A stretch of 6,997 nt of DNA from Actinomycetota bacterium (GCA_019347595.1 JAHWLA010000152.1:1-6997), one strand, 5' to 3'. Positions 1 to 6,424 are shown, numbered from the stretch's first letter. Notes: generated by a model from the sequence alone, not told the origin. Program-made: numbers and translations.

Positions 1-438
1 CAGTTGGAGGCCCTGTGGACGCGCCGACTCGTCTATACCGACGACCACTTTTCGTCGGTCGCCGTGTGGGCTCGGCCCGGCGAGTGGGAGATATCGGCCG
101 CCGCAGTGGCCCGGATCACGATGACGTCGCTGCGCAACCGGGTGAAGATGTCATCGCTGCTTGCCTATCTGCGCACCGACGCCCTGCACCCCAAGGACGA
201 TCACTGGTACCTGGAGTTCCTCGGCACGGTGCCGGAAAGCCAGGGCAAGGGCCTCGGAGGCAAGGTGCTGGCGCCGGTGCTGGAACAGGCCGACGCCGAG
301 GGGTTGCCCGTGTGGACGTGGTCGTCCAACCGGCGCACCCTCGGCTTCTACCACCGGCAGCGCTTCGATGTGCTGGACGAGCTGCCCTTCGCCAAGGGCG
401 GCCCGGCGATCTTCCCGCTCCGCCGAGAGCCCCGGTAA
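1..438 (+). CDS. GNAT-family N-acetyltransferase, 5'-truncated by the window edge
   Basis: This is the C-terminal part (about 145 residues) of a GCN5-related N-acetyltransferase, an enzyme class that moves the acetyl group of acetyl-CoA to an amine; the substrate here is unknown. The frame is open to base 1, so the real start lies upstream; a TTG at base 4 is available but would leave a protein missing the N-terminal part of the fold. The acetyl-CoA pyrophosphate loop is visible as QGKGLG (bases 241-258, pattern Q-x-x-G-x-G), preceded by the beta strand HWYLEFLGTVP. It is followed by the helix KVLAPVLEQAD and by SSN...LGFYHRQRFDVLDEL, the usual end of the family (an Asn, then FY and a hydrophobic strand). 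The gene stops at TAA 436-438, 27 bases before the large regulator on the same strand, so the two may share a transcript. Family assignment is firm; specific function is not known. Confidence 0.88.
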   Translation, partial: QLEALWTRRLVYTDDHFSSVAVWARPGEWEISAAAVARITMTSLRNRVKMSSLLAYLRTDALHPKDDHWYLEFLGTVPESQGKGLGGKVLAPVLEQADAEGLPVWTWSSNRRTLGFYHRQRFDVLDELPFAKGGPAIFPLRREPR

Positions 439-453
439 GGCACACTTCTCGGC

Positions 454-460
454 GGGGAGG
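454..460 (+). promoter_or_regulatory. Ribosome binding site of the cyclase/LuxR regulator
   Basis: GGGGAGG lies 5 bases upstream of the ATG at 466. It is a strong purine-rich Shine-Dalgarno match and fixes the start codon. It sits in the 27-base gap after the acetyltransferase stop, which leaves little room for a separate promoter. Confidence 0.75.
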
Positions 461-465
461 CGACG

Positions 466-3400
466 ATGCAACCAAACCAATTGCCGACGGGGACGGTCAC
501 GTTCGTCCTCGGCGATGTCGAGGGGTCGGTTCGGCTATGGGAGTCGCGCCGCGCCGACATGGCGGTGGCGACGGCCCGGCTCGACGAGCTGGTGTCGCAG
601 ATGGTCGAGGCCCATGGCGGCGCGCGCCCGGTGGAGCAGGGCGAGGGCGACAGCTTCGTGGCCGCCTTCCCGATCGCCCACGACGCGGTCGCGTTCGTCC
701 TTGCCGTCCAGCGGGCGGTCGGCCAGGCGGACTGGGCCACCGTCCTGCCCCTGCGCCTCCGGGCGTCGGTGCACACCGGCGTAGCCGAGCTGCGGGGCCG
801 CGCCAACTACATGGGCCCGACCATCAACCGCAGCGCCCGCATCCGGGCGCTGGCCCATGGTGGGCAGGTGCTCTTGTCGGGGGCGGTGGCCGGCCTGGTG
901 ACCGACGACCTCCCCGACGGGGTCTCCCTCGTCGACCAAGGCGTCCACCCGCTGCGGGACTTCGACCGCCCCGAGCACGTCTTCCAACTGGCCCATCCAG
1001 ACCTGCCCGAGCGCTTCCCGCCCCTGCGGGCGCAGGGCAACGCGGGCCGGCTGCCCACCGCGCTCACGACCTTCGTGGCGCGGACCGAGGAGCTGGCGGC
1101 CGTGCGACACCTGCTCGAACGGGCCCGGCTGGTCACCCTCACGGGCGCGGGCGGCTCCGGCAAGACCCGACTCGCCCTGGAGGCGGCCCGCTCCCTGGTC
1201 GGCCGGTTCGCCGACGGGGTGGCGTGGGCCGACGCGGCACCGATCAGCGACGGCGCACTGGTGGCGTCGTGCGTAGCCGGCGCCGTGGAGGTCCGGGAAG
1301 TGCCAGGCGAGCCGCCGCTGGACACGCTGGCCCGCGAGCTCCGACACAGGGAGGCCCTCGTCGTCGTCGACAACTGCGAGCACGTCCTGGACGAGGTGGC
1401 TGCGGTACTCGAACGCCTGCTGCGCGACTGCCCCGGCCTGCGCGTGCTGGCGACGAGCCGCGAACCGATCGGGGTGTCGGGCGAGTCCGCCATGCGCGTC
1501 CCGTCGCTGACGGAGGATGCCGCCGTCGAGCTGTTCGTGGAACGGGCGGCGGCGGCCCGGCCCGGCTTCTCCTTGTCGCCGTCGTCGGAGCCCGCCGTGC
1601 GCGACGTCTGTCGCAGGCTCGACGGCATCCCGTTGGCGGTCGAGCTCGCCGCCTCGCGCGTGCGCATGCTGTCGCCCCAGCAGATCGCCGACGGGCTGGC
1701 CGACCGCTTCCGGTTGCTGACCGGCGGGGCCAGGACGGCGTTGCCGCGGCAGCGCACGCTGGAGGCCTCGGTCGACTGGAGCTATCGGCTCCTCTCCCCC
1801 GCCGAACGCGAGTTGCTCAGCCGCCTCTCGGTGCTGGCCGGCGGGTTCGACCTGGCCGCGGCCACCGCGCTCTGCGGCGACGAGGGCGACGAGGGCCACG
1901 TCCTCGACGTGCTGTCGGCGCTGGTCGACAAGTCGTTGGTCCAGGCCGACGACGGCGGCGACGACGACGGCGGCGACGGCGACGTGCGCTACCTGATGCT
2001 GGAGACGATCCGGCACTTCGCGCGGCAGCGGCTGGCCGATGCGGCTGACGCCGACGCCGTGCGGGACCGGCACTTGGCCCACTTCCTCCAACTGGCCGAG
2101 GACATCGGGCCGCGCATCGAACAGGGCGACGAGGCCGCCTTGCTCGACCGGCTCGACCTCGACCTCGACAACCTGCGCGCCGCGCTGGACTGGGCAGAGC
2201 AGCGCGGCGACGTGGTGCGGTTCCTGCGGCTGGCGGCGGCGACGTGGCTGTACTGGGAGGTGCGGTGCCGGTTCGAGGAGGGATGCGCCCGCCTGCGGCG
2301 GGCCGTGGCGCTGACCGACGAGCCGACCCGCACACGGGCCATGGCGCTGTACGGCCTGGGCGACATGTCGCTGTTCATCCCCGACATCGCGCAGGTGGTG
2401 GCGTCGGGCGAGGAGGTAGTGGCGATCGGGCGAGAGCTCGACGACGCCGGCCTGCTGGCTCGGGGCACCACGCTGCTGGGCTGGGCCGCGTCGTACGGCG
2501 CCTACCAGGAGCCCGCCTGGGCGGTGGGCGCGCTGGGCGAGCTGCTGGGGCGGCTGTCGATCGACACGGAGCCGTGGCTGTACCTCGATGCCGCCATCGC
2601 CCGCGGGTTTGCTGCGACCGCGGCGGGCGACATCGCCGGCGCCGGGGCCATGTTGGACGACGCCATCCTCAGCGCGGGCCGGTTCACCAGCATCGGCAGC
2701 CTCCAGCGGGCGCTGTTCTTCCGAGCTTGGTGTCACGTGCTGGCCAACGAGGCCGCCGACGCCGTGCCACTGCTCGGCCGGGCCGTGGAGCTGGCCGACG
2801 ACATCGACGACACGTTCATCCGTGCCCTGTCGACCGGCGTGCTCGCCTACGCCGTCCTCCAGCAGGGCGACCTGGCCGGCGCCGCACAACTGGCTGCCGA
2901 GGCGCGAGCCTTCGGCGAGCGGTACCGCAACCCGTTCGCCATGGTGTTGGCGGACACCGTGGACGCCACCGCGGCCCTGTGCACCGGGGCGCAGGCGGCG
3001 TGCCGCGCCGCGCTGGCACGGGCGATGCCGGTCGCCGACGCCATCGGGCTCGGATGGATCCGCGCGTGGATGGCGGGCATGGCCGCGCTGCTCGACCTCG
3101 ACCGCGCCCGCCTGGCGGCGGCGACGGCGACGACCTTCGGCGGCAACCTCTACGGCCGCGGCGTGCTGAGCCTGTTCCGGGCGTGGCTGGAGCGGGCATC
3201 GGGCGAGGCAGGCGCAGCGGAAGCCGCGGCGTCGGCGGCGCTGGCCGACCTGACGGAGTCGGGCGTGCGCGGCTTCGCGGCCTCGGCGTTGGACGAGTTG
3301 GGCATCGGCGCCGTGCAACGAGAGCAACACGAACGGGCCGCCCGCCTCTTCGCCGCCGCCGACGCCGAGCGGTCCCGTCTGGGCATGGCCCGGCTGAGCT

Positions 3401-3753
3401 GGACGACAGTTCCGTCGCGTGACGCCGACGTCGAGGCGGCGCGGGCCGCCCTGGGCGCCAGCGTGTTCGACGACGAATGGAACGCAGGTGCAGCGCTGAG
3501 CCTGGACGCCGCCGTCCGATTCGCCTTGCGGGGCAAGGGAGGCCGCCGTCGTCCGACGTCGGGGTGGGAGAGCCTCACGCCGACCGAACTGGACGTTGTC
3601 CGCCTGGTGTCAGAAGGCCTGAGCAACCCGGCCATCGCCGAGAAGCTCTTCATCAGTCGCGGCACGGTGAAGGTGCACCTTTCCCACGCCTTCACCAAGT
3701 TGGGAGTCACGTCCCGGGCCGAGCTGGCCGCGGCGGCCGCCAGGCGGGAGTAA
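466..3753 (+). CDS. Class III nucleotidyl cyclase - STAND ATPase - TPR-like - LuxR-type HTH fusion regulator
   Basis: A 1095-residue cytoplasmic regulator with no membrane segment. Residues about 8-170 form a class III cyclase domain: metal-binding Asp17 (GDVEGS) and Asp62 (GEGDS), substrate-site positions Gln58 and Asn114, and transition-state residues Asn121 and Arg125 (NYMGPTINRSAR). Residues about 200-430 are an NB-ARC/STAND ATPase: Walker A GAGGSGKT (227-234), Walker B ALVVVD (297-302), a sensor-like ATSRE (329-333) and GIPL (387-390). A winged-helix-like part follows (about 430-510), interrupted by an Asp/Gly-only run at 495-506. Residues about 510-1000 are Ala/Leu-rich helices resembling TPR repeats. 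After a basic linker (RGKGGRRRP, 1022-1030), residues 1036-1095 are a LuxR/GerE helix-turn-helix (LTPTELDVVRLVSEGLSNPAIA, then the recognition helix RGTVKVHL). The architecture matches mycobacterial proteins such as Rv0386, Rv1358 and Rv2488c. Expected role: nucleotide- and ligand-gated transcription control; ligand and targets are unknown. The reading frame is intact. Confidence 0.93.
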   Translation: MQPNQLPTGTVTFVLGDVEGSVRLWESRRADMAVATARLDELVSQMVEAHGGARPVEQGEGDSFVAAFPIAHDAVAFVLAVQRAVGQADWATVLPLRLRASVHTGVAELRGRANYMGPTINRSARIRALAHGGQVLLSGAVAGLVTDDLPDGVSLVDQGVHPLRDFDRPEHVFQLAHPDLPERFPPLRAQGNAGRLPTALTTFVARTEELAAVRHLLERARLVTLTGAGGSGKTRLALEAARSLVGRFADGVAWADAAPISDGALVASCVAGAVEVREVPGEPPLDTLARELRHREALVVVDNCEHVLDEVAAVLERLLRDCPGLRVLATSREPIGVSGESAMRVPSLTEDAAVELFVERAAAARPGFSLSPSSEPAVRDVCRRLDGIPLAVELAASRVRMLSPQQIADGLADRFRLLTGGARTALPRQRTLEASVDWSYRLLSPAERELLSRLSVLAGGFDLAAATALCGDEGDEGHVLDVLSALVDKSLVQADDGGDDDGGDGDVRYLMLETIRHFARQRLADAADADAVRDRHLAHFLQLAEDIGPRIEQGDEAALLDRLDLDLDNLRAALDWAEQRGDVVRFLRLAAATWLYWEVRCRFEEGCARLRRAVALTDEPTRTRAMALYGLGDMSLFIPDIAQVVASGEEVVAIGRELDDAGLLARGTTLLGWAASYGAYQEPAWAVGALGELLGRLSIDTEPWLYLDAAIARGFAATAAGDIAGAGAMLDDAILSAGRFTSIGSLQRALFFRAWCHVLANEAADAVPLLGRAVELADDIDDTFIRALSTGVLAYAVLQQGDLAGAAQLAAEARAFGERYRNPFAMVLADTVDATAALCTGAQAACRAALARAMPVADAIGLGWIRAWMAGMAALLDLDRARLAAATATTFGGNLYGRGVLSLFRAWLERASGEAGAAEAAASAALADLTESGVRGFAASALDELGIGAVQREQHERAARLFAAADAERSRLGMARLSWTTVPSRDADVEAARAALGASVFDDEWNAGAALSLDAAVRFALRGKGGRRRPTSGWESLTPTELDVVRLVSEGLSNPAIAEKLFISRGTVKVHLSHAFTKLGVTSRAELAAAAARRE
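1948..1983 (+). repeat. GAC/GGC low-complexity tract coding an Asp/Gly run
   Basis: Twelve consecutive codons are all GAC or GGC, giving residues 495-506 of the regulator made only of Asp and Gly. The motif GACGGCGGCGAC occurs twice, nearly back to back. It lies between the conserved LVDKSLVQ segment and the YLMLETIRHFARQRL segment, where family members usually have a short loop. It is probably a replication-slippage expansion that makes a flexible acidic loop and keeps frame. Confidence 0.8.
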
Positions 3754-3917
3754 GCCGGCTCAGCATGCCCCGCCCGCCTTGCGGTGAGGGCTACGGGCAC
3801 GAAGACCCAGGCGGCAGACCCTTGAGCGATTGCCCGCATGTCCCAGTCGCGTTCGACACGCGGCCGCGGACGCTGCGCCGGAGGCCGGTGCCCGAGGCCA
3901 AGGGGCACGGCGCCCTG
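3754..3917. other. Convergent intergenic spacer between the regulator and the YihY-family gene
   Basis: This 164-base spacer separates two genes that end toward each other. I see no convincing small gene in it. It holds a short GC-rich inverted repeat near 3875-3908 (described separately) and a 10-base palindrome CGCGGCCGCG at 3859-3868. There is no T-run typical of an intrinsic terminator. Confidence 0.5.
3875..3908. terminator. Possible GC-rich terminator hairpins, convergent spacer
   Basis: Two overlapping, mutually exclusive hairpins can be drawn. The first has a stem of 3875-3881 with 3885-3891 (GCGCCGG/CCGGTGC, one G-T pair, 3-base loop). The second pairs GTGCCC at 3888-3893 with GGGCAC at 3903-3908 across a 9-base loop. 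They lie between the 3' ends of convergent genes, where a terminator is expected, but there is no U-tract on either side. In DNA this GC-rich, such pairing can also arise by chance. Confidence 0.3.
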
Positions 3918-4919
3918 TCACTGGGCGGGGTTGCCGTCGACCTGGTCCGCCTCGTCGTCGAAATCGATGTGGGCACGCATCTCGGGGCGGCGGCGTTCGT
4001 TGCGCATCAGTGCCTCGAGCACCCGGCGGTCGGCGTCGGTGAGCGGCGGCTGGGCGACGCGGCGCGGCCACAGTCGCCGCTGGGCGACCACGGCCCCCTC
4101 GTTGGCGAGGATGATGGCGCGGGCCAACAGGTTGATCCAGAACAGGGCGACCACGACGACGCCGAGGGCGCCGTACAGGTCGTCGGCGCGAGCGAGGCGG
4201 TCGACCACGAGGCGGGGCCCGAGCTGTTGCAACGCCTCCCACAGCACGGCCGCCGCCATGGCGGCGGGGACGAGGTCGCGCCACGGGACGGCAGGCGACA
4301 CGACGATCCGCAATACGCCGAGCAGCACGACGGCGGCGACCACGGCGCTCAGCACGGTCGAGAGCGCGAATGCGACGGCGTCCGGCACCCACGAGGCGAT
4401 CTCCCAGCCGCGAACGGGCGCAGTGCCGAGGGCGGCCCCGATGACCAAGGTGAACAGCACGAGCCCTCTGACGTGGCGGGACAAGAACCCCTGGCGGTCG
4501 ACGCCTTCCACGTTCCACACCTGGTTGAGAGCCAACTGCATGCCGTGATAGATGCCCCACGCCGTCCACAACAGCGCGGGGACCGCGATGGCGAGCACCG
4601 CGTCGCTCGCCGCCAGCGCCGACACGTCGTTGCGGATGCGGTCGCCGACCACCGGGAACTGGGCCAACGTCGACTCCAGAGCCGCCTGGCGCAGATCGGC
4701 GGAGCCCTCCAGCACCTGGCTCAACACCGTCAGCACGACGACGAGCAGGGGCAGCATGCCCAGGAACACCTGGTAGGTCACCAAGGCGGCGAGGGCGCTC
4801 CCCCGGTCGTCGGCGTACTTGCGGACGACGCCCGTCGGATAGGCAAGCCATGGGCGGTCCTGCTGCTTGTCGTCGAACCACCGCACGGCCCGCTCGGCTG
4901 CCTCGGCCACGCGCCTCAC
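3918..4919 (-). CDS. YihY/BrkB-family inner membrane protein (YihY/virulence factor BrkB family)
   Basis: A 333-residue integral membrane protein of the YihY/BrkB family. Six hydrophobic segments can be read at about 41-70, 105-126, 150-168, 182-206, 216-235 and 249-278, the usual count for this family. Family-like features are the entry segment VVRKYADDRGSALAALVTY (31-49), LNQVWNVE (131-138) after the second membrane segment, and LYGALGVVVVALFWINLLARAIILA in the last segment. The tail (about 281-333) is charged and probably cytoplasmic. The chosen start is GTG 4919-4917, which overlaps the stop of the upstream permease gene in GTGA and has GAGGG 7 bases before it; a second GTG at 4910 would remove only three residues. 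Homologues were once called ribonuclease BN, but that enzyme in E. coli is encoded by elaC, so no nuclease role should be assumed. The transported substrate or function is unknown. Confidence 0.9.
   Translation of the reverse strand: MRRVAEAAERAVRWFDDKQQDRPWLAYPTGVVRKYADDRGSALAALVTYQVFLGMLPLLVVVLTVLSQVLEGSADLRQAALESTLAQFPVVGDRIRNDVSALAASDAVLAIAVPALLWTAWGIYHGMQLALNQVWNVEGVDRQGFLSRHVRGLVLFTLVIGAALGTAPVRGWEIASWVPDAVAFALSTVLSAVVAAVVLLGVLRIVVSPAVPWRDLVPAAMAAAVLWEALQQLGPRLVVDRLARADDLYGALGVVVVALFWINLLARAIILANEGAVVAQRRLWPRRVAQPPLTDADRRVLEALMRNERRRPEMRAHIDFDDEADQVDGNPAQ
4916..4919 (-). other. GTGA stop/start overlap coupling the two membrane protein genes
   Basis: On the minus strand the four bases GTGA hold both the GTG start of the YihY-family gene (4919-4917) and the TGA stop of the AI-2E-family gene (4918-4916). 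A GAGGG Shine-Dalgarno match lies inside the upstream gene at 4931-4927. This layout is typical of translational coupling and shows the two genes are one operon. Confidence 0.8.
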
Positions 4920-6007
4920 GGGCCGTCCCTCGCCGCATCCTCGGTCGTCGGGCCCTCGCCGTCGCCGCCGCCGTCCCCGATGCGCTCGCGCCAGAAGAGC
5001 AACAGGGTGAAGCACACCGACACCAGCGGGACGGCGAGAAAGGCGCCCGGGATCCCGGCGACGAGCGCGCCGGCGGTCACCGACGCGGCCACCACGGTGG
5101 GGTGCAGTTCGAGGCCTTGGCCCAGGATCATGGGGCCGATGACGTTGCCCTCCACCTGCTCGTAGACGAACTCGATGGCGACGAACACCAGCGCCGTCGT
5201 CAGCCCCTCGTCCGACAGGGCGACCAGCCCGCCGGCCGCCCCCGCCGTCACGGGCCCCACGAACGGGATAAACGAGGCGATGAACGTGAGCACGGCGATG
5301 GGGAGCACCAACGGGATGTCGAGGACGAGCAGGACGACGGCCGTCTGAGCGGTGTTGATCAGGGCGATCAGCGCTTGGTTGCGCATGAACGTCGACAGGT
5401 TCGACCACGCTCGCCGGGCGCCCTCCCGCACGGCGTCCCGGCGCTCGTCGTCGAACCACGACGTGGCGCCGAGGAAGAGGCGCTCGCCGTCCTTCACGAA
5501 GAAGAACGTGAAGAACAGCGTGAGGACCATGACGGTCAGGAGCTCGACCAGCGCGAGCGCGCCGGAGAACACGCGCTCGGCGATCGCCGCGCCGTTGTCG
5601 GCGCTGAAGTCCGACACCGCGCGGCGCACGTCGTCGGCGGATACCGCGAGCGGCGAGCGGTCGAGGAACCGCAGCGCCTTCTCCCAGCCGTCGGCTATGG
5701 CGGCGCCCAGTTCCTCGGCGTTCCGGTACAGGGCGTTGGTGGCGAGATACAGCACGCTCCCCACGGCGCCGAGCCCGACGAGGATCACCAGCCACGTGGC
5801 GCCCAACCGGGGAACGCCGCGGCCCGACAGCCACCCCACCGCGGGCCGCAGCACGCTGGACAGGAACAAGGCCAGCACCAGCGGCAGCACCACGAGCCAC
5901 AGGCGAGACAGGATCATCCCCACCACATAGACGGCGGCAGCGATGAGCAGGAAACGCCAGGCGACCTCCGACGCTCGCCGGAAGGCGCCGTGCGCGACGG
6001 CAGTCAT
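4916..6007 (-). CDS. AI-2E family transporter (PerM-like permease)
   Basis: A 363-residue polytopic membrane protein of the AI-2E/PerM family, close to the usual length of about 350-370. There is an N-terminal pair of membrane helices (about 17-53), a third at about 70-90, and a hydrophilic middle region (about 92-145). Further membrane segments lie at about 148-172, 217-262 (more than one), 268-283 and 305-338. Typical family motifs are FFFVKDGERL (168-177), FIPFVGPV (246-253) and QVEGNVIGPMILGQGLELHP (284-303). The C-terminal tail is short and Gly/Asp/Glu-rich. I chose the ATG at 6007-6005 because the membrane-protein N-terminus starts there, with GGGAAGAAG upstream (6023-6015). An ATG at 6103 in the same frame would add 32 residues with no family character and reach almost to the divergent gene. 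Members are reported to move small molecules or ions (AI-2 export for TqsA, Na+/H+ exchange in others); the substrate here cannot be told. First gene of a two-gene operon. Confidence 0.92.
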   Translation of the reverse strand: MTAVAHGAFRRASEVAWRFLLIAAAVYVVGMILSRLWLVVLPLVLALFLSSVLRPAVGWLSGRGVPRLGATWLVILVGLGAVGSVLYLATNALYRNAEELGAAIADGWEKALRFLDRSPLAVSADDVRRAVSDFSADNGAAIAERVFSGALALVELLTVMVLTLFFTFFFVKDGERLFLGATSWFDDERRDAVREGARRAWSNLSTFMRNQALIALINTAQTAVVLLVLDIPLVLPIAVLTFIASFIPFVGPVTAGAAGGLVALSDEGLTTALVFVAIEFVYEQVEGNVIGPMILGQGLELHPTVVAASVTAGALVAGIPGAFLAVPLVSVCFTLLLFWRERIGDGGGDGEGPTTEDAARDGP

Positions 6008-6117
6008 GAAGCTGCTTCTTCCCGCGGGGCGGGGTTTGAAATGTTGCAGTCGCGTGACGACGCGGGCCGGGACGGCGCCTGTCCCCGCCGCAACCGGCCA
6101 CATGGCAGAGTGGCGCC
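6008..6117. promoter_or_regulatory. Divergent intergenic region, expected to hold promoters for both directions
   Basis: These 110 bases separate the starts of the minus-strand permease operon and the plus-strand amphi-Trp gene, so promoters for both are expected here. The only relatively AT-rich patch is around 6034-6050 (TTTGAAATGTTGCAG). I cannot assign -35 and -10 boxes with confidence on either strand. A small inverted repeat CGCGT-GACG-ACGCG sits at 6051-6064 and could be an operator or chance. The hexamer GGCGCC occurs at 6074-6079 and again at 6112-6117, directly before the plus-strand ATG. Confidence 0.4.
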
Positions 6118-6375
6118 ATGGCCGAAGAACGTGATGTCGAGAAGGCGTACACGACTGCCGAAGTGGTGGCGAAGCTGCGGCGCCTCGCCGATGCCCTCGA
6201 AGCGGACACGCCGTTCCGCATCCAGGTCGCCGGCGAGCGCATCCTGGTACCCCGTCGCGCCCGGTTCAGCATCGAGCACGAGCGCGAGAGCGACGAAGAG
6301 GAGATCGAGTTCCAGCTCACGTGGAGCCGGGCCGAGGCAGAGGCGGCGGGCGACGCCGACGGCCCCGACGTCTGA
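6118..6375 (+). CDS. Amphi-Trp domain-containing small protein
   Basis: An 85-residue acidic protein whose whole core resembles the small amphi-Trp domain, a family of unknown function found in bacteria and archaea. Visible features are an N-terminal helix with the pattern EVVAKLRRLADALEAD (about 15-30), strands FRIQVAGERILVP (33-45) and ARFSIEHE (48-55), an acidic run ESDEEEIEF (57-65) and the final strand FQLTW with Trp69. The tail (70-85) is Ala/Asp-rich and probably disordered. No signal peptide or membrane segment is seen, so it is likely cytoplasmic. The ATG at 6118 is the only good start, yet no clear Shine-Dalgarno sequence precedes it. It is divergent from the permease operon and convergent with the lipase-like gene. 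Family assignment comes from recognition of the pattern; biochemical function is unknown. Confidence 0.78.
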   Translation: MAEERDVEKAYTTAEVVAKLRRLADALEADTPFRIQVAGERILVPRRARFSIEHERESDEEEIEFQLTWSRAEAEAAGDADGPDV

Positions 6376-6388
6376 GCCCCCGACGCGA

Positions 6389-6424
6389 CGTGCCCGGGCC
6401 GGCGCAACGGCCGACCCGGGCACG
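6389..6424. terminator. Strong GC-rich hairpin, likely bidirectional terminator
   Basis: A perfect 10-base inverted repeat, CGTGCCCGGG (6389-6398) with CCCGGGCACG (6415-6424), encloses 16 bases that pair further (CGGC with GCCG) after one C/A mismatch, leaving a GCAACG loop. It starts 13 bases after the stop of the amphi-Trp gene and lies 23 bases beyond the stop of the convergent lipase-like gene, so it could serve both. There is no T-run on either side, as is common for terminator-like hairpins in high-GC actinomycetes. Confidence 0.65.

Noticed and set aside
15..2048. Plus-strand open frame of 677 codons overlapping the acetyltransferase and regulator genes
   Set aside because: The translation is dominated by Arg, Gly, Ala and Pro with no recognisable domain. 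It is a shadow frame produced by the strong G+C third-position bias of the real genes in other frames.
535..3330. Minus-strand open frame of 931 codons antisense to the regulator
   Set aside because: It is rich in Arg, Gln, Gly and His without motifs, while the opposite strand carries a full set of conserved domain motifs. Long antisense open frames are expected in DNA of this composition.
3859..3868. Palindrome CGCGGCCGCG in the convergent spacer
   Set aside because: A 10-base GC-only palindrome is not surprising in DNA this GC-rich, and it has no spacing or partner that suggests a site of action.
3918..4919. Annotation of the YihY-family gene as ribonuclease BN
   Set aside because: The older name came from an assignment later shown to be wrong for E. 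coli, where RNase BN is the elaC product. Nothing in this membrane protein suggests a nuclease.
4916..6007. Reading the AI-2E family name as proof of quorum-sensing export
   Set aside because: The family includes members with other reported roles, and no AI-2 synthesis or sensing gene is in the window, so a substrate was not assigned.
6008..6103. Longer start (ATG at 6103) for the AI-2E-family permease
   Set aside because: It would add 32 residues with no family resemblance and use up nearly all the divergent promoter region. The ATG at 6007 has a purine-rich upstream sequence and gives the normal family length.
4920..6407. Upstream extension of the YihY-family frame to 829 codons
   Set aside because: Only the part from 4919 down has membrane-protein character. 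The extension is the wrong frame of the AI-2E-family gene and of the antisense side of the amphi-Trp gene.
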